This document shows positions 24,543-34,592 of a stretch of DNA of 64,000 nt, one piece after another. The first letter of the stretch is position 1. Each line of letters opens with the position of its first letter. A model generated the notes under the pieces. It saw only the letters and a list, made by a program, of their open reading frames with translations, was not told where the DNA came from and made no database searches. Made by a program: the position numbers and the translations under genes. Origin of the DNA: Anomaloglossus baeobatrachus (Eukaryota; Chordata; Amphibia; Anura; Aromobatidae); the NCBI RefSeq assembly GCF_048569485.1, contig NC_134353.1, positions 703,583,458 through 703,647,457 on the forward strand, given 5' to 3'.

Positions 24543-26285
24543 GTGATACTATCACGGGCCTTTGAGGAGGGAATTATTCCTAAGAAGATCTATGAGGGCC
24601 TCTTAGTCAAATCCCCAGTGGTTCCAACGTTTTACCTCCTCCCCAAGATCCATAAAAACTCGAAAGTGCCTCCTGGACGTCCCATTGTCTCTGGCATGGG
24701 GGGGCTGTGTGACGTTACTTGCAAATTTATTGAATATTACCTGCACCCACTTGTGGAGACGTTGCCCTCCCATGTCAGAGATACTTCGGACGTCCTTAGG
24801 AGATTAGAGGGTTTGATTCTGGAGGAGGGGGTATCACTGGTGACCATGGATGTTGAGGCCCTCTATTCTAGTATTGATCACCGCGATGGACTTATGGCTG
24901 CTCAGTTCTTTTTGGATTCAAGTAATTTGGACCACTCCCTGTCCGGTCTGATCATGGAGTTGTTGGAGTTTGTGTTGACGCACAACTTCTTCGTGTTTCG
25001 GGACCGGTTCTTCCTCCAGCGACGTGGCACTGCAATGGGGGCAGCTTGCGCGCCGTCCTACGCAAACCTCTTTCTCGGTTTTTGGGAGAGGGAGGTTTTC
25101 GGGGGCGGCGTGCCGGCAAGCTCCCATGCGCAGTGCTGGCTCCGCTATATAGACGACATTCTTGTCGTCTGGGGGGGAACCGGCAATGAACTTGAGTATT
25201 TTGTGCGTCGACTCAACTCCAACGACCGGAACATCTATTTGACTCATCAGATCGGACAGGGGTCCATTGATTTTTTGGACATCAGGATCTCTATAGAGCT
25301 GGGCGGGGCTGTATCCACTACTATCTTTCGTAAGTCCACCGCGGTTAATTCCCTCCTCCATGCCACCTCAGGACACCTTAGGTCAACGGTGAATGCCATT
25401 CCTACTGGCCAATTTTTGCGGTTACGCAGACTATGTTCTTCGAGCCATGCGTTTGAAGCCGAATCAGGTGATATGAGGGAGAGATTCATCAACAGGGGCT
25501 ATAGTAACAGATCCATCAAACGTGGATACCAGCGGGCTAAATCCTCGAATCGTGATCAACTACTGTCCGGGAGAGACATGACAGTGATGCCAACTGGCTC
25601 TGTGGCCAGGTTTATCTCCACCTACTGTCGTCAGTGGGAGCAGATAAGGGGTGTGCTAAAAAAACATTGGGCAATCCTTCAAACGGAACCCTCTCTTGAG
25701 AGATATTTGCCTGATCGCCCAATGATGACAGCAAGAAGAGGTAGGAGCCTCAAAGACATGTTGGTGCACAGCCACCATGTTGTGAAGACTCCTCCTCTGT
25801 TTGGCTGTGGCCCACAGCGAGTTGGGTGTTATCCATGTGGTAGTTGTCGGGGATGTAAAAACATCATTAGGGCCACTACTTTCTGCTCTGCTGATGGCCT
25901 GAGAGAATTTTCGATCCGGGTTTATATTTCTTGCAACACATCTGGCGTAATTTATTACGCCACATGTGGTTGTGACAAAATATACATCGAATTGACCTCT
26001 CGGGAACTCCGCATCCGTACAAGGGAACATGTACGTGACATCCTGGCCGCCAAAGAGGCTATCAATCCAGAGGCTCTTAAGACGATTCCCTGTCACTTCA
26101 GGGAGGTTCACAACTGTGATCCAACCTCTCTGAGGGTCCGTGGGATTGACCGAGTGCATCTTGGTATCCGTGGGGGAGATCTGAAAAAACGCCTGGCACA
26201 GGTTGAGTGCCGATGGATTTTTACCCTCCGTACTATGTCCCCACGGGGACTTAATGAACGACTCACCTTTGCTCCTTTTCTGTAG
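24543..26285 (+). CDS. Penelope-like reverse transcriptase with GIY-YIG nuclease
   Basis: A 580-codon open stretch with the catalytic parts of a Penelope-like element. In order: FYLLPKIHKN (residues about 30-40), RPIVSGMGGLCD, VTMDVEALYSSID (first catalytic Asp, about 100), GTAMGAACAPSYANLFLG (about 160), the YIDDILVVW box (about 202), SIDFLDIRI (about 240), a Cys-rich segment CGPQRVGCYPCGSCRGCKNI (about 425-445), and the GIY-YIG region VIYYATCGCDKIYIE ... TSRELRIRTREHV (about 467-500). Such enzymes reverse-transcribe their RNA at a nicked target. The upstream coding part continues on the other side of the Tc1 insertion (about 21600-22470 and 24098-24540). As a fossil it carries few breaks overall. 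Confidence 0.88.
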   Translation: MILSRAFEEGIIPKKIYEGLLVKSPVVPTFYLLPKIHKNSKVPPGRPIVSGMGGLCDVTCKFIEYYLHPLVETLPSHVRDTSDVLRRLEGLILEEGVSLVTMDVEALYSSIDHRDGLMAAQFFLDSSNLDHSLSGLIMELLEFVLTHNFFVFRDRFFLQRRGTAMGAACAPSYANLFLGFWEREVFGGGVPASSHAQCWLRYIDDILVVWGGTGNELEYFVRRLNSNDRNIYLTHQIGQGSIDFLDIRISIELGGAVSTTIFRKSTAVNSLLHATSGHLRSTVNAIPTGQFLRLRRLCSSSHAFEAESGDMRERFINRGYSNRSIKRGYQRAKSSNRDQLLSGRDMTVMPTGSVARFISTYCRQWEQIRGVLKKHWAILQTEPSLERYLPDRPMMTARRGRSLKDMLVHSHHVVKTPPLFGCGPQRVGCYPCGSCRGCKNIIRATTFCSADGLREFSIRVYISCNTSGVIYYATCGCDKIYIELTSRELRIRTREHVRDILAAKEAINPEALKTIPCHFREVHNCDPTSLRVRGIDRVHLGIRGGDLKKRLAQVECRWIFTLRTMSPRGLNERLTFAPFL

Positions 26286-26427
26286 TCCTTGTGGTTGCTT
26301 AGGACAGTAGTAACCACAACGACTCCTTGTCGTTTGTAGTCCAGGGTCTCGGGCTTAAATGAGCTGTCTTTTAATATAAGGTATCCACTGTCCATCTGGC
26401 AGTTGGCTTTAACAGTTTTAGACTATT

Positions 26428-27600
26428 TATTAATCTATAGTAGGCTGTTTGGGTTGTTTCTATTGAGTGGTTTTGGTTCTCAATTTTAACAGTGTATTTT
26501 TGTTCTTTTTTAGTTTGGGTCCTACCCCCATTATGCTCTAGTCCTTATATTATTGGGACATATATTGCGGAAGATGGCTAATTCTCCTTTCATAAGCCAC
26601 TTGAGATATGGAGCCCTTGATGTCGGATCAATTAAACATATGCATCTTTACTACAACTGTGAAATTGATAGACTTGTATCTATGTACATATATGTATGTT
26701 ATATTATTATGCATTTTTATTATGAATATGTGGTTCAAATCAGCCGATATCATTCTTTCCTTCTCTCTCTAGTATACCCTCTTCCCTTTCCTCTTCATGC
26801 CCCATTTGTAAACATCCCTACTGGTTGTCTATGGGTATTTTGCGGTACGTTCCTGCAATATATCCTCCGTCTTTGTCACAAGTGTGGGCATTGCTGCTCA
26901 GTTTACTAATGGACGGGTTACTATCTTACTTGGGCGGGTCTACTCGATGACGTACCAGAGGGAGGTTTCCGCCTCCTGGCGCGGCCGCGGCAGGCGTCCT
27001 TAGCAGCGGAACACCGGAAGTGTGGTGACGTCACAGGAAGTTTTCTTCCCCCCGGCTTCCGCTGCTGAGGTTCCACTGCGGCGCGGTCCTGCACTTTACC
27101 TATCAGGACGCATCAAAGAGGGGGCGGTTTTCATTGGGATTGGACCCCCTTTATAAGATCCACACCTTTCACTATTTTACTAGTCCCCCGACGAAGCACA
27201 CGGAGCGAAACACGTGTTGTGACGTTTGGTCCCCACGTGTTATCCCGGCCCCCGGCGACTCATCATCTTCCTGGTAGGTGCTCTGCCTTTCTGGCTTTAC
27301 TTTGTATTACCTTGGTCTCTTTGGCCACACTTATATCTCTGAGCTTATTCCTACCTGTGGGCTATTATAATTTTGATAGGTCTGCCGTAACTCAGTAGAG
27401 ACCTGATCTCCTGAATCAATGCCTGGGACACGTGGGGTTTTCCCCTCTAGCACTAATTCCCTTGGTCCTATATTATGTACTGCCTGTAATCTGATTTCCC
27501 TGCAGCATAAATAATAAAACATTTTTTATATTCATAATTATGGCTTGTTTGGGTATATTTGTTATTTGGCAAGTTTAAAGACTCTTTTTTCCTTGGTTTC
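26428..27600 (+). repeat. Right pseudo-LTR of the Penelope-like element
   Basis: Near-identical direct repeat of 20035-21506, lacking the L2 insertion, so it records the empty site (GCATTTTTATTATGAATA). It ends CCTTGGTTTC and is followed by the 16-bp target duplication at 27601-27616. Confidence 0.85.
27183..27223 (+). ncRNA. Hammerhead-like ribozyme motif, right pseudo-LTR
   Basis: Same layout as 21085-21125: box 1 CCGACGA (27188-27194), GAAA (27207-27210), C-ACGU-G stem III, predicted cut after 27218. The 3' arm of stem I is GUGAC, so one stem I pair is lost relative to the left copy. Confidence 0.5.
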
Positions 27601-27679
27601 AAGACTGCTGTATATACATTATATAGGAGACACTGGGATGACAACATATACATCACTTAGGAGACACTGGGGCTAGAGT

Positions 27680-28287
27680 GTCACGTGTATACAGGCTCAA
27701 GATCAGAGTTCTCCATCACCACCTAGACTATGCACATTTAAACAGTGTTGTTTTTCTTTGGGTATTTTTGGGTTAAACTTCTTCTCTGGTCCTGCAGCAG
27801 ACTTACTCAGCTTCCGGAAGTTGCTCATTTCTGGCCTGCATTTAATCCCTCTGCTTCCTGGAGAGGTTGCTGGATATTCAAGTTGGTGGTAGCCCAGGAG
27901 CAGTGAGGACATTTCAGTTTCTTTCTACTGTAATTTGTGTCTGTTGCTATTGGCTGTGTTTGTAGTAAGTCGCTCCTATTACCACCCTTTCTTGGTACCC
28001 TTACCCTTACCTGGGCACCTTTGGTTTCCCTGGTGCAGGTTTGGGTGTGTGTGAGTTTTTGTTTACTCCTATCTGTTGTTCTGTGTTGGTGGGTTTTTGG
28101 GATCTTCAACCCGGTAAGTCCCCTGGGTGGTGGGGACAGAGTTATCAGGGCCAGGATAGGAGACAGGGCCATGTTGGAGGCTCAACCCTGACCACCTTCA
28201 GGTCTACGTTTGCGATTAGGGACAGCACAGGGTCCCCAGTCTTAGGGTCAGCTTAGGGGTCCTTATGCCATTCTTGTCTCCCCGTCA
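27680..28287 (+). mobile_element. Possible solo LTR fossil (Ty3/gypsy type)
   Basis: Begins TGTCACGTGTATACAGG and ends ...GTCTCCCCGTCA, about 608 bp with TG...CA ends and LTR-like base composition. I see no clear flanking duplication. It lies in a local repeat with the word CATAGGAGACAC that also precedes the Penelope-like element near 20004 and follows at 28329. Confidence 0.4.
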
Positions 28288-28749
28288 AATAGCGCATATA
28301 GACCACATAGAGCTGATGTATAAACCTTACATAGGAGACACTTGTCATAACATGCTCATAGTGTAAGGAGGAATTAAAGGGCTAGCTGACAGAAAAACAG
28401 GGCTGCCGACCCTGTGGTTCCTGGGAATCTGCACTAGTTCAGGGACAAAGTTATCACGGGTTGTAAAAGGTCTGTGGGCTGGAGGTTCCCCACCCTTGGT
28501 TTAGGGCTGTGAGCTTTCACATACTCTCACTATCCTAAAATCACCCTAAAATGGCTGATGCATTCCCTGACTAGGCTATTATAATAGGAGCACTGAAGGA
28601 ATTCAAATGCATTAGATATTTATCTAGTGTATTCATGAAGTGAGTAATCTCTTCACCTCTTAAGGTAGGTAGTGCTAGGGTGTGTTTTTACAAAGGTTTT
28701 ATTTTTTTACTTGAATGATGAAGCGCTTCAAAATCTACACCAAATAGTA
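28288..28749. other. Non-coding stretch, nothing recognised
   Basis: No long open frame or paired ends. It includes one copy of the local CATAGGAGACAC word near 28329. Confidence 0.5.
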
Positions 28750-29095
28750 TTTAAAGAGTATTTGAAGGGGTACTCCTGCCACCACCTTGATAATATCTGC
28801 TTCTTTTCTGTCCGAGAGCAAGGGGCATGGGGGTTACCAATTCTGTTCTCGGACTGCAAGAAAGCAGCTGTTATCAGGGAGCTGGCTGTAACTAACAGCA
28901 AGAAGCAGGCCACATTCCCTGATGTGTGATCTAATGTCCCAGAGGAGAGGGGGAGCAGCAAAGAGCAGCACCAGCATCACACTAAATTACAGGTAATGTA
29001 AGGATATGGAACAGCACTCTGCATCTCATCTTTATAGTTTATAAGGGTAGGGACAGTCGAAGAATTTTTTTATCTCCCCAGAGTACCCCTTTAAA
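28750..29095. mobile_element. Probable MITE with AAGGGGTACTC ends
   Basis: About 345 bp bounded by GAAGGGGTACTCC and the inverse AGAGTACCCCTTTAAAG. The outer flanks TTTAAAG are shared, but I cannot fix the duplication length. The open frames inside are short and unsupported. Confidence 0.5.
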
Positions 29096-29178
29096 GCTGT
29101 TTTATTGTAGATTTCGCCCTTGATCCCTTTCAAAATATGTAAAAAAACAACAAACAGCTAAGTGTGAATATACCCTTA

Positions 29179-30033
29179 AGCTGGTGTCACACACAGCGAC
29201 AACGACAACGACGTCGCTGCTACGTCACCATTTTCTGTGACGTTGCAGCGACGTCCCGTCGCTGTGTGTGACATCCAGCAACGACCTGGCCCCTGCTGTG
29301 AGGTCGCCGGTCGTTGCTGAATGTCCAGCTTCATTTTTTGGTCGTCACTCTCCCGCTGTGACACACACATCGCTGTGTGTGACAGCGAAAGAGCGACGAA
29401 ATGAAGCGAGCAGAGAGCAGGAGCCGGCGTATGGCAGCTGTGGTAAGCTGTAACCAGCGTAAACATCGGGTAACCAAGGGAAGACCTTTCCCTGGTTACC
29501 CGATATTTACCTTCGTTACCAGCCTCCGCCCTTGCTGCCAGTGCCGGCTCCTGCTCTGTGCACATGTGGCTGCAGTTCGCATCGGGTAATTAACCCGATG
29601 TATACTGTAGCAAGGAGAGCAAGGAGCCAGCGCTAAGCAGTGTGCGCGGCTCCCTGCTCTCTGCACTGTGACATGTAGCTGCAGTACACATCGGGTTAAT
29701 TAACCCGATGTATACTGTAGCAAGGAGAGCAAGGAGCCAGCGCTAAGCAGTGTGCGTGGCTCCCTGCTCTCTGCACTGTGACATGTAGCTGCAGTACACA
29801 TCGGGTTAATTAACCCGATGTGTACTGTACCTAGGAGAGCAAGGAGCCAGCGCTAAGCGCGGCTCCCTGCTCTCTGCACATGTAGCACAGCGACGTTATG
29901 ATCGCTGCTGCGTCGCTGTGTTTGACAGCTAAGCAGCGATCATAACAGCGACTTACAAGGTCGCTGTTACGTCACAGAAAATGGTGACGTAACAGCGACG
30001 TCGTTGTCGCTGTCGCTTAGTGTGAACCCAGCT
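29179..30033. mobile_element. PIF/Harbinger-type MITE, family 4, with palindromic cassette
   Basis: Ends AGCTGGTGTCACACACAGCG / inverse, with perfect TTA duplications (29176-29178 and 30034-30036). Inverted repeats extend deep (AACGACAACGACGTCGCTG). The palindromic cassette is at 29450-29520, followed by three modules with CATCGGGTTAATTAACCCGATG and GAGCAAGGAGCCAGCGC, as in 11272-12239. Confidence 0.88.
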
Positions 30034-30637
30034 TTACGCTAGTGGCAAAAAGAAACCTTTTGCCAACAAAAACCTCTCAGGCTGTATCTCAGAAACGTAT
30101 GCAATCTTTTTAATAATTATAACATTTGCATACTTTTTCCACTATCAGAATTTCTGTCTATTTTCATTCAAGAGACCTGTAGATTTGTTTCCTAGCAATA
30201 TAAAAACCCTAGACAAAGTTAAGACGTAATACAGCAACATGTATGTCTCAAACCTCGTATGTTACGCCTTTTGAAAATTTGTCGCTGGTAATTCAGATAA
30301 TGGTTCACTAACAAACTTGAGCAAATGATAACAAAAATAAGTTTATAAAGATTCATTTATTTTCTCATCTAAGGCTGGGACAAGAGGTAGAAAGGGTAGA
30401 CACTCACCTAGGGCATTACCTCTTGTCTCTTTGAAGGGGTGAAGTTTTTTTTTTTTTTTTTTAAAAAGTGACATTGCTAAAGCCTGCGGCCGCCTTGTGC
30501 CCTCCTATGGCCACAGGCAGTCAGCACACTGCTGGATAGGGCGCAGGCACACAGATAAGCGGTGTCAGTGAGTCACTAACGCCACTCTCCCAGCCATGGC
30601 TCCATCTCCCTGAATCCAAGTGTACTCTTGTCTGTAA
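30034..30637. other. Non-coding stretch, nothing recognised
   Basis: Includes a T-run at 30447-30463 and a stretch around 30370-30500 that resembles a SINE body, but I cannot name it. Confidence 0.4.
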
Positions 30638-31392
30638 GGCTACATTCACACTTGCGTTGGACGGCTTCCGTAGCCTTGCGTTGTGTGACGGATGCAACGG
30701 ATACGTTACATATAGTAGCACAACAGATGCTACGGATCGTACAAAACAACGGAAAGCTTATTTTTTTTTTATTTATTTTTTTTTCTTCTTTACAGTTTTA
30801 CCGGCAGCAGACTATTGTGAACGATCAGCTGATCGCTCTCAATAGCCGGCTGCCGGTCGATCAGCTGAGCGCTCTCACATGCCGGCGGCCGGGCGCTCAG
30901 CTGATCGTTCGGCCGCTGAGAATGTGTGCGGGGGGCGGAGTGAGGAGTGAGTGGAGCCGAGCGGGCCATGGCGCTGAGGACAGGTGAGTGTGTGTGTGTG
31001 TGTGTGTGCATACATGCAGAGTGGAGTGTGGGAGGGGGCGGAGCCAAGCGGGGAAGTGTCGGGCTTCCTGCACACGTAGCGAGGGTAAATATCGGTAAAG
31101 CACTTTGCTTGGTTACCCGATATTTACCTTTGTTATGGGTGCAGGGAGCCAGAGAGAGCATGCGCAGTGAAATCCAACGGATTGCGCTGCTCAAAAAAAG
31201 GTTACATGCTGCGTTCCTCCCGCCCGGCGCAGCGTCAAAATAACAACACTGCGTCATCCAGCGGATGCAACGTTGACACTTGCGTTACAGTGCGTCGTCC
31301 ATACAAGTCTATGGAGAATAGCGCAGTGCCTTAACGGACTGCGCTATTCTCCAAAGTGACGGACTCCGCTGAACGCAAGTGTGAAAGTACCC
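30638..31392. mobile_element. PIF/Harbinger-type MITE, family 5, with palindromic cassette
   Basis: Ends GGCTACATTCACACTTGCG / inverse GCAAGTGTGAAAGTACCC, flanked by TAA on both sides. The interior has a GTGT run (30989-31007) and one partly decayed cassette at 31080-31136 (GGTAAATATCGG ... TTACCCGATATTTACC). Confidence 0.83.
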
Positions 31393-31649
31393 TAAGACAC
31401 TAATATGATTAATGAGGGCATAATTCAGGGCACCAGCTGAGGAGCTGAGGAGCTCTAATCAGCTTTCTGCTCCAATACTACGGCAAGATGCAGTCTACTT
31501 CCAACTTGTTCCCTGTTATGATGGCTCAACGCAGGTGCCTACTGCTCTACGAGACTGAAGTGTAGACAGTGCAGCAGTAGACAAGAAGCCAAGATTAGGT
31601 GAGTACAAGTTTGTTTTTTTTTTATTTTCTTATGTTTTTTGGCTACAGA

Positions 31650-32240
31650 ATGGGGGACTCCTCGGGGCATCATATTATATGGGGTTCTGTGGGGGAAATT
31701 ATACCTGACCTGTGAGGACATCATATTATTTGAGTAGCTGTAGTAGGACATTATACTGGGGTTTGTGGGGGCATCATATTATATCAGGGGCTGTGATGAA
31801 TATACTGTATATTGGGGGTTGTGATGGGTATACTGTGTGGGGTGCTGTGGGTGACATAATACTGTTTAAAAGGGACTGTAGGGTGCCATTATACTGCATC
31901 AGGAAACTGGAGAACCCTAATACTGTTTTGGGAACTGTAGGGCATCATAATACTCTATGGTTTTCTGTGAGGACCATCAAACTGTATATGAGGATCTGTG
32001 GTGGGACAATTTTATATAATGAGGGCTTTGGTGGACATCATACGCTATATAGGGGGCTGTTATGGATATCATGTTGTATGAGTGTCTGTGGTGACCATTA
32101 CACTGTGTATGAAGACAGTGTGAGGAGGAGGTACAGTTTGGAGAGGGAAGCAAGGTGGGCAGTAAAAGGGGGCACAGAATGGATTTGGAGAGGGAACAGT
32201 GTGGAGATATAGAAAGTGTAAGGGAAAACAGTGAAGATGG
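31650..32240 (+). repeat. Minisatellite array 1 of copy B
   Basis: About 15 degenerate units near 35 bp of the type GGGGCTGTGGTGGACATCAT ACTATAT. A 166-codon frame across it is a by-product of the repeat. Confidence 0.75.
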
Positions 32241-33251
32241 AACAGCCATGGTATAGACCGTAGTCCATAAGCACAAGTGGTGTGGCATTTATAGCTGATA
32301 ATGGCAGAAGTTGTGGTGGTTATAGCTCATTAACGTAGACAGTATAAAGGCAATACACCATAAGAGGCTTATTTAGGGCATAGGGTGAACAGATATTTTT
32401 ATGCAGAAGGCATTTTAATAACACTCTTATTTTTAAAGACACTTTGTTGGGATGTGCTGCAGAAGACTCGAGAAGAGACAAGCAGTGGATGTGAAAAGTT
32501 ATACAGTGTGTCCATCCATATCCTGTCCACCGCCATTAACTTGAGAACGGTGGCAGCTATAGGTATAGAAGTGGTGTCTAGGTATAGTAAAGTAGCCATG
32601 TGCTACGCAATGAAACCACATATAGCGCCACCTGGTGGAAAACAACGGACTTAGCATTTTTATCTCGAAAACGGAACGAGATAAAAAGTGAATTAAAAAA
32701 TTGTAGGGCATCATCAATTCAATACGAATCGACACCTTGCAAACAGAAATGCTATGATTAGAACGTGTAAAACTCACAAGGCTGCGGACATGAAGCGATA
32801 CCTCATGGAGACCTTCCTAAAAGTCATTGGGTATACACTGTATACATAGTGACATGGGTTGAAAAAAGGCCTAAGTCCATCTAGTTCAACCTTCCTCCAC
32901 CAATTATATATTTTTGTCTCTAAATCATTTATAACCGACAATGTTGTGTGTACTGAGGAAATCATCCAGCCCTTTTTTGAAAGCTGTTGTAGTGTCTGCC
33001 ATTACTACCCCTTGTGGTAGGGCATTCCACAATCTGACTGCTCTAACTGCAAAGAACCCTTTCCTTTTTATCTTCTGGAATCTCCTTTCATCCACTTGCA
33101 GTGGTCCTTAGTATTGTCTGTGGAAGGAATAGGTAAGGATGGTTGACCTCGGGGAGATCAACATCCAACACCGTGGAGACACCATCACGTGTTTCTCAAC
33201 GCAGTGACACTAGGACAAGGCTCCCTGGGAAAATGGTGATGGCATTCCTAC

Positions 33252-33296
33252 TCCACACTGATGAGGGGCAAATACCCTAAAACAGCTGTCTGTGGA
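33252..33296 (+). ncRNA. Hammerhead ribozyme copy 1 (box 2 altered)
   Basis: Stem I UCCACA (33252-33257) / UGUGGA (33291-33296); box 1 CUGAUGA (33258-33264); stem II GGGG-CAAAUA-CCCU; box 2 reads AAAA instead of GAAA; stem III CAG/CUG; cut site GUC ending at 33290. The box 2 change should abolish activity. Confidence 0.75.
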
Positions 33297-33590
33297 TGGA
33301 TACCATGTTTTGGTATAGGCGGTTTCCTTGACTGGTGACTGCTCTTCCCGTGGTTGTTCCTTCCCGGTGAAATACCTAGCTAGTTTCCTGCCAGCGTTGA
33401 GAAACATGTGATGGTGTTTCCGCAGCATTCTTGTTTTGCATATTTTCCCAGGGGGCCTTGTTCTAGTGTCACTGCATTGAGAAACACGTGATGGTGTCTC
33501 CGCGATGTTGGATGTTGATCTCCCCGAGGTCAACCATCCTTACCTATGTAGTCTTCTACTAGGCATTGCTCCAACTAGCCAGCTTCCTAC

Positions 33591-33635
33591 TCCACACTGA
33601 TGAGGGGCAAATACCCCGAAACAGCTGTCTGTGGA
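33591..33635 (+). ncRNA. Hammerhead ribozyme copy 2, full consensus core
   Basis: All conserved parts are present in order: stem I UCCACA (33591-33596) pairing UGUGGA (33630-33635); box 1 CUGAUGA (33597-33603); stem II GGGG (33604-33607) / CCCC (33614-33617) closed by CAAAUA; box 2 GAAA (33618-33621); stem III CAG/CUG; and GUC with the predicted cut after C33629. Type I topology. A transcript of the plus strand should be able to fold and self-cleave. Confidence 0.88.
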
Positions 33636-34035
33636 TGGATACCATGTTTTAGTATAGGCGGTTTCCTTGACTGGAGACTGCCCTTCCCGTGGTTGTTCCT
33701 TCCCGGTGAAAGACCTGGCTAGTTTCCTGCCAGCATTGAGAAACATGTGATGGTGTCTCTGATGCATTCTTGTTGTGAAAGCAATAAGTCATGTGCAATT
33801 CCTTTGTATTGACCACATATATATTTATACATATAAATGAGAACTCCTCTGAGATGTCGTTTTTCTAAACTAAACAAATCCAACTTTTTCAACCTCTAAT
33901 CATATGGGAGGCCTTTCATTCCTTGCAATAATCTAGTTGCCCACCTTTGAACTGACTATCTTCTGAATATCCTTTTTAAAATGTTGAGCCCAAAACTGGA
34001 TCCAATATTCCAGATGTGGCCTTACAAGTGATTTA

Positions 34036-34592
34036 AGGGCGCTTTACATGCTGCAACATCGCTAGCAATGTCACTAGCGATCGCACCCGCCCTCGTCGTT
34101 TGTGCGTTACGGGCAAATCGCTGCCTGTGGCGGACAAAATTGGTAGTCCGCGTAACACGTACTTACCTTCCTAACAACGTCGCTGTGGCCAGCGAACCAC
34201 CTCTTTTCTAATGGGGCGGTTCGTGCGGCGTCACAGCAACGTCACACAGCAGGCAACCAATAGAAGCAGAGGGGCGGAGAGCAGCCACATGAAGGTCACT
34301 CCCACCACGTTGCCGGAGGACGCAGGTACGCTGTTGTTTGTCGTTCCCGGATGTCACACGTAGCATTGTGTACTGCCTCAGGAACTACGAACAACCTGCA
34401 TCCCAGAAGATCAATTCCATTTTGAAAATGAACAACGTGTCAACGCTCAACGATGTGGTGAGTATTTTGGATCATTTGCGGTCGCTCGTACGTGTCACAT
34501 GCAACGACGTCGCTAACGAGGCCAGATGTGCATCATGAATTCCATGACCCAGGGACATCTCGTTCGCGATATCGTTGCGTGTAAAGCGACCT
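34036..34592. mobile_element. PIF/Harbinger-type MITE, family 2 (in the LINE)
   Basis: Ends AGGGCGCTTTACATGCTGCA / inverse GCGTGTAAAGCGACCT, edges TTA/TAA. The interior shares GAAGCAGAGGGGCGGAGA and the GTCACACGTAGCATTGTG stretch with the elements at 3101 and 19334. Splits the LINE. Confidence 0.82.

Larger units (their letters stand above)
20035..27600 (+). mobile_element. Penelope-like element with pseudo-LTRs
   Basis: Two long direct repeats (20035-21506 and about 26428-27600) enclose reverse-transcriptase and GIY-YIG coding sequence on the plus strand. The whole is flanked by the perfect 16-bp duplication AAGACTGCTGTATATA (20019-20034 and 27601-27616). It carries two later insertions: an L2 tail with ATTATG duplication in the left repeat and a Tc1 at 22501-24097 in the upstream coding part. 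Apart from these, only a small number of breaks are apparent, and the two direct repeats differ by about a dozen substitutions by eye, so it is fairly young. A Cys-rich stretch before the nuclease recalls the Neptune group. Confidence 0.88.
33131..33783 (+). mobile_element. Hammerhead-bearing tandem element nested in the LINE
   Basis: Two direct copies, 339 bp apart, of a unit with a hammerhead motif followed by GGATACCATGTTTT, GGCGGTTTCCTTGACTGG and CCCGTGGTTGTTCCTTCCCG. The first copy is enclosed by inverted repeats of about 104 bp (33131-33234 and 33442-33545, with GACCTCGGGGAGATCAACAT). It interrupts the LINE between its RLWNALP region and upstream coding; imperfect flanks GAAGGAATAG / GAAAGCAATAAG may be the target duplication. 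No protein is encoded. Related by plan to Penelope pseudo-LTRs or to hammerhead-bearing non-autonomous retroelements; this is inference. Confidence 0.7.

Noticed and set aside
30790-31257. 155-codon minus frame
   Set aside because: It lies inside a Harbinger MITE, crosses the palindromic cassette and a GT microsatellite, and has no recognisable domain.
31712-32212. 166-codon frame on the plus strand
   Set aside because: It runs through the degenerate array at 31650-32240; no domain and no splice sites at its ends.
32505-32845. A named SINE or MITE
   Set aside because: The GCGCCACCTGGTGG word is common to several repeat types and I could not find both ends, so it is left unclassified.
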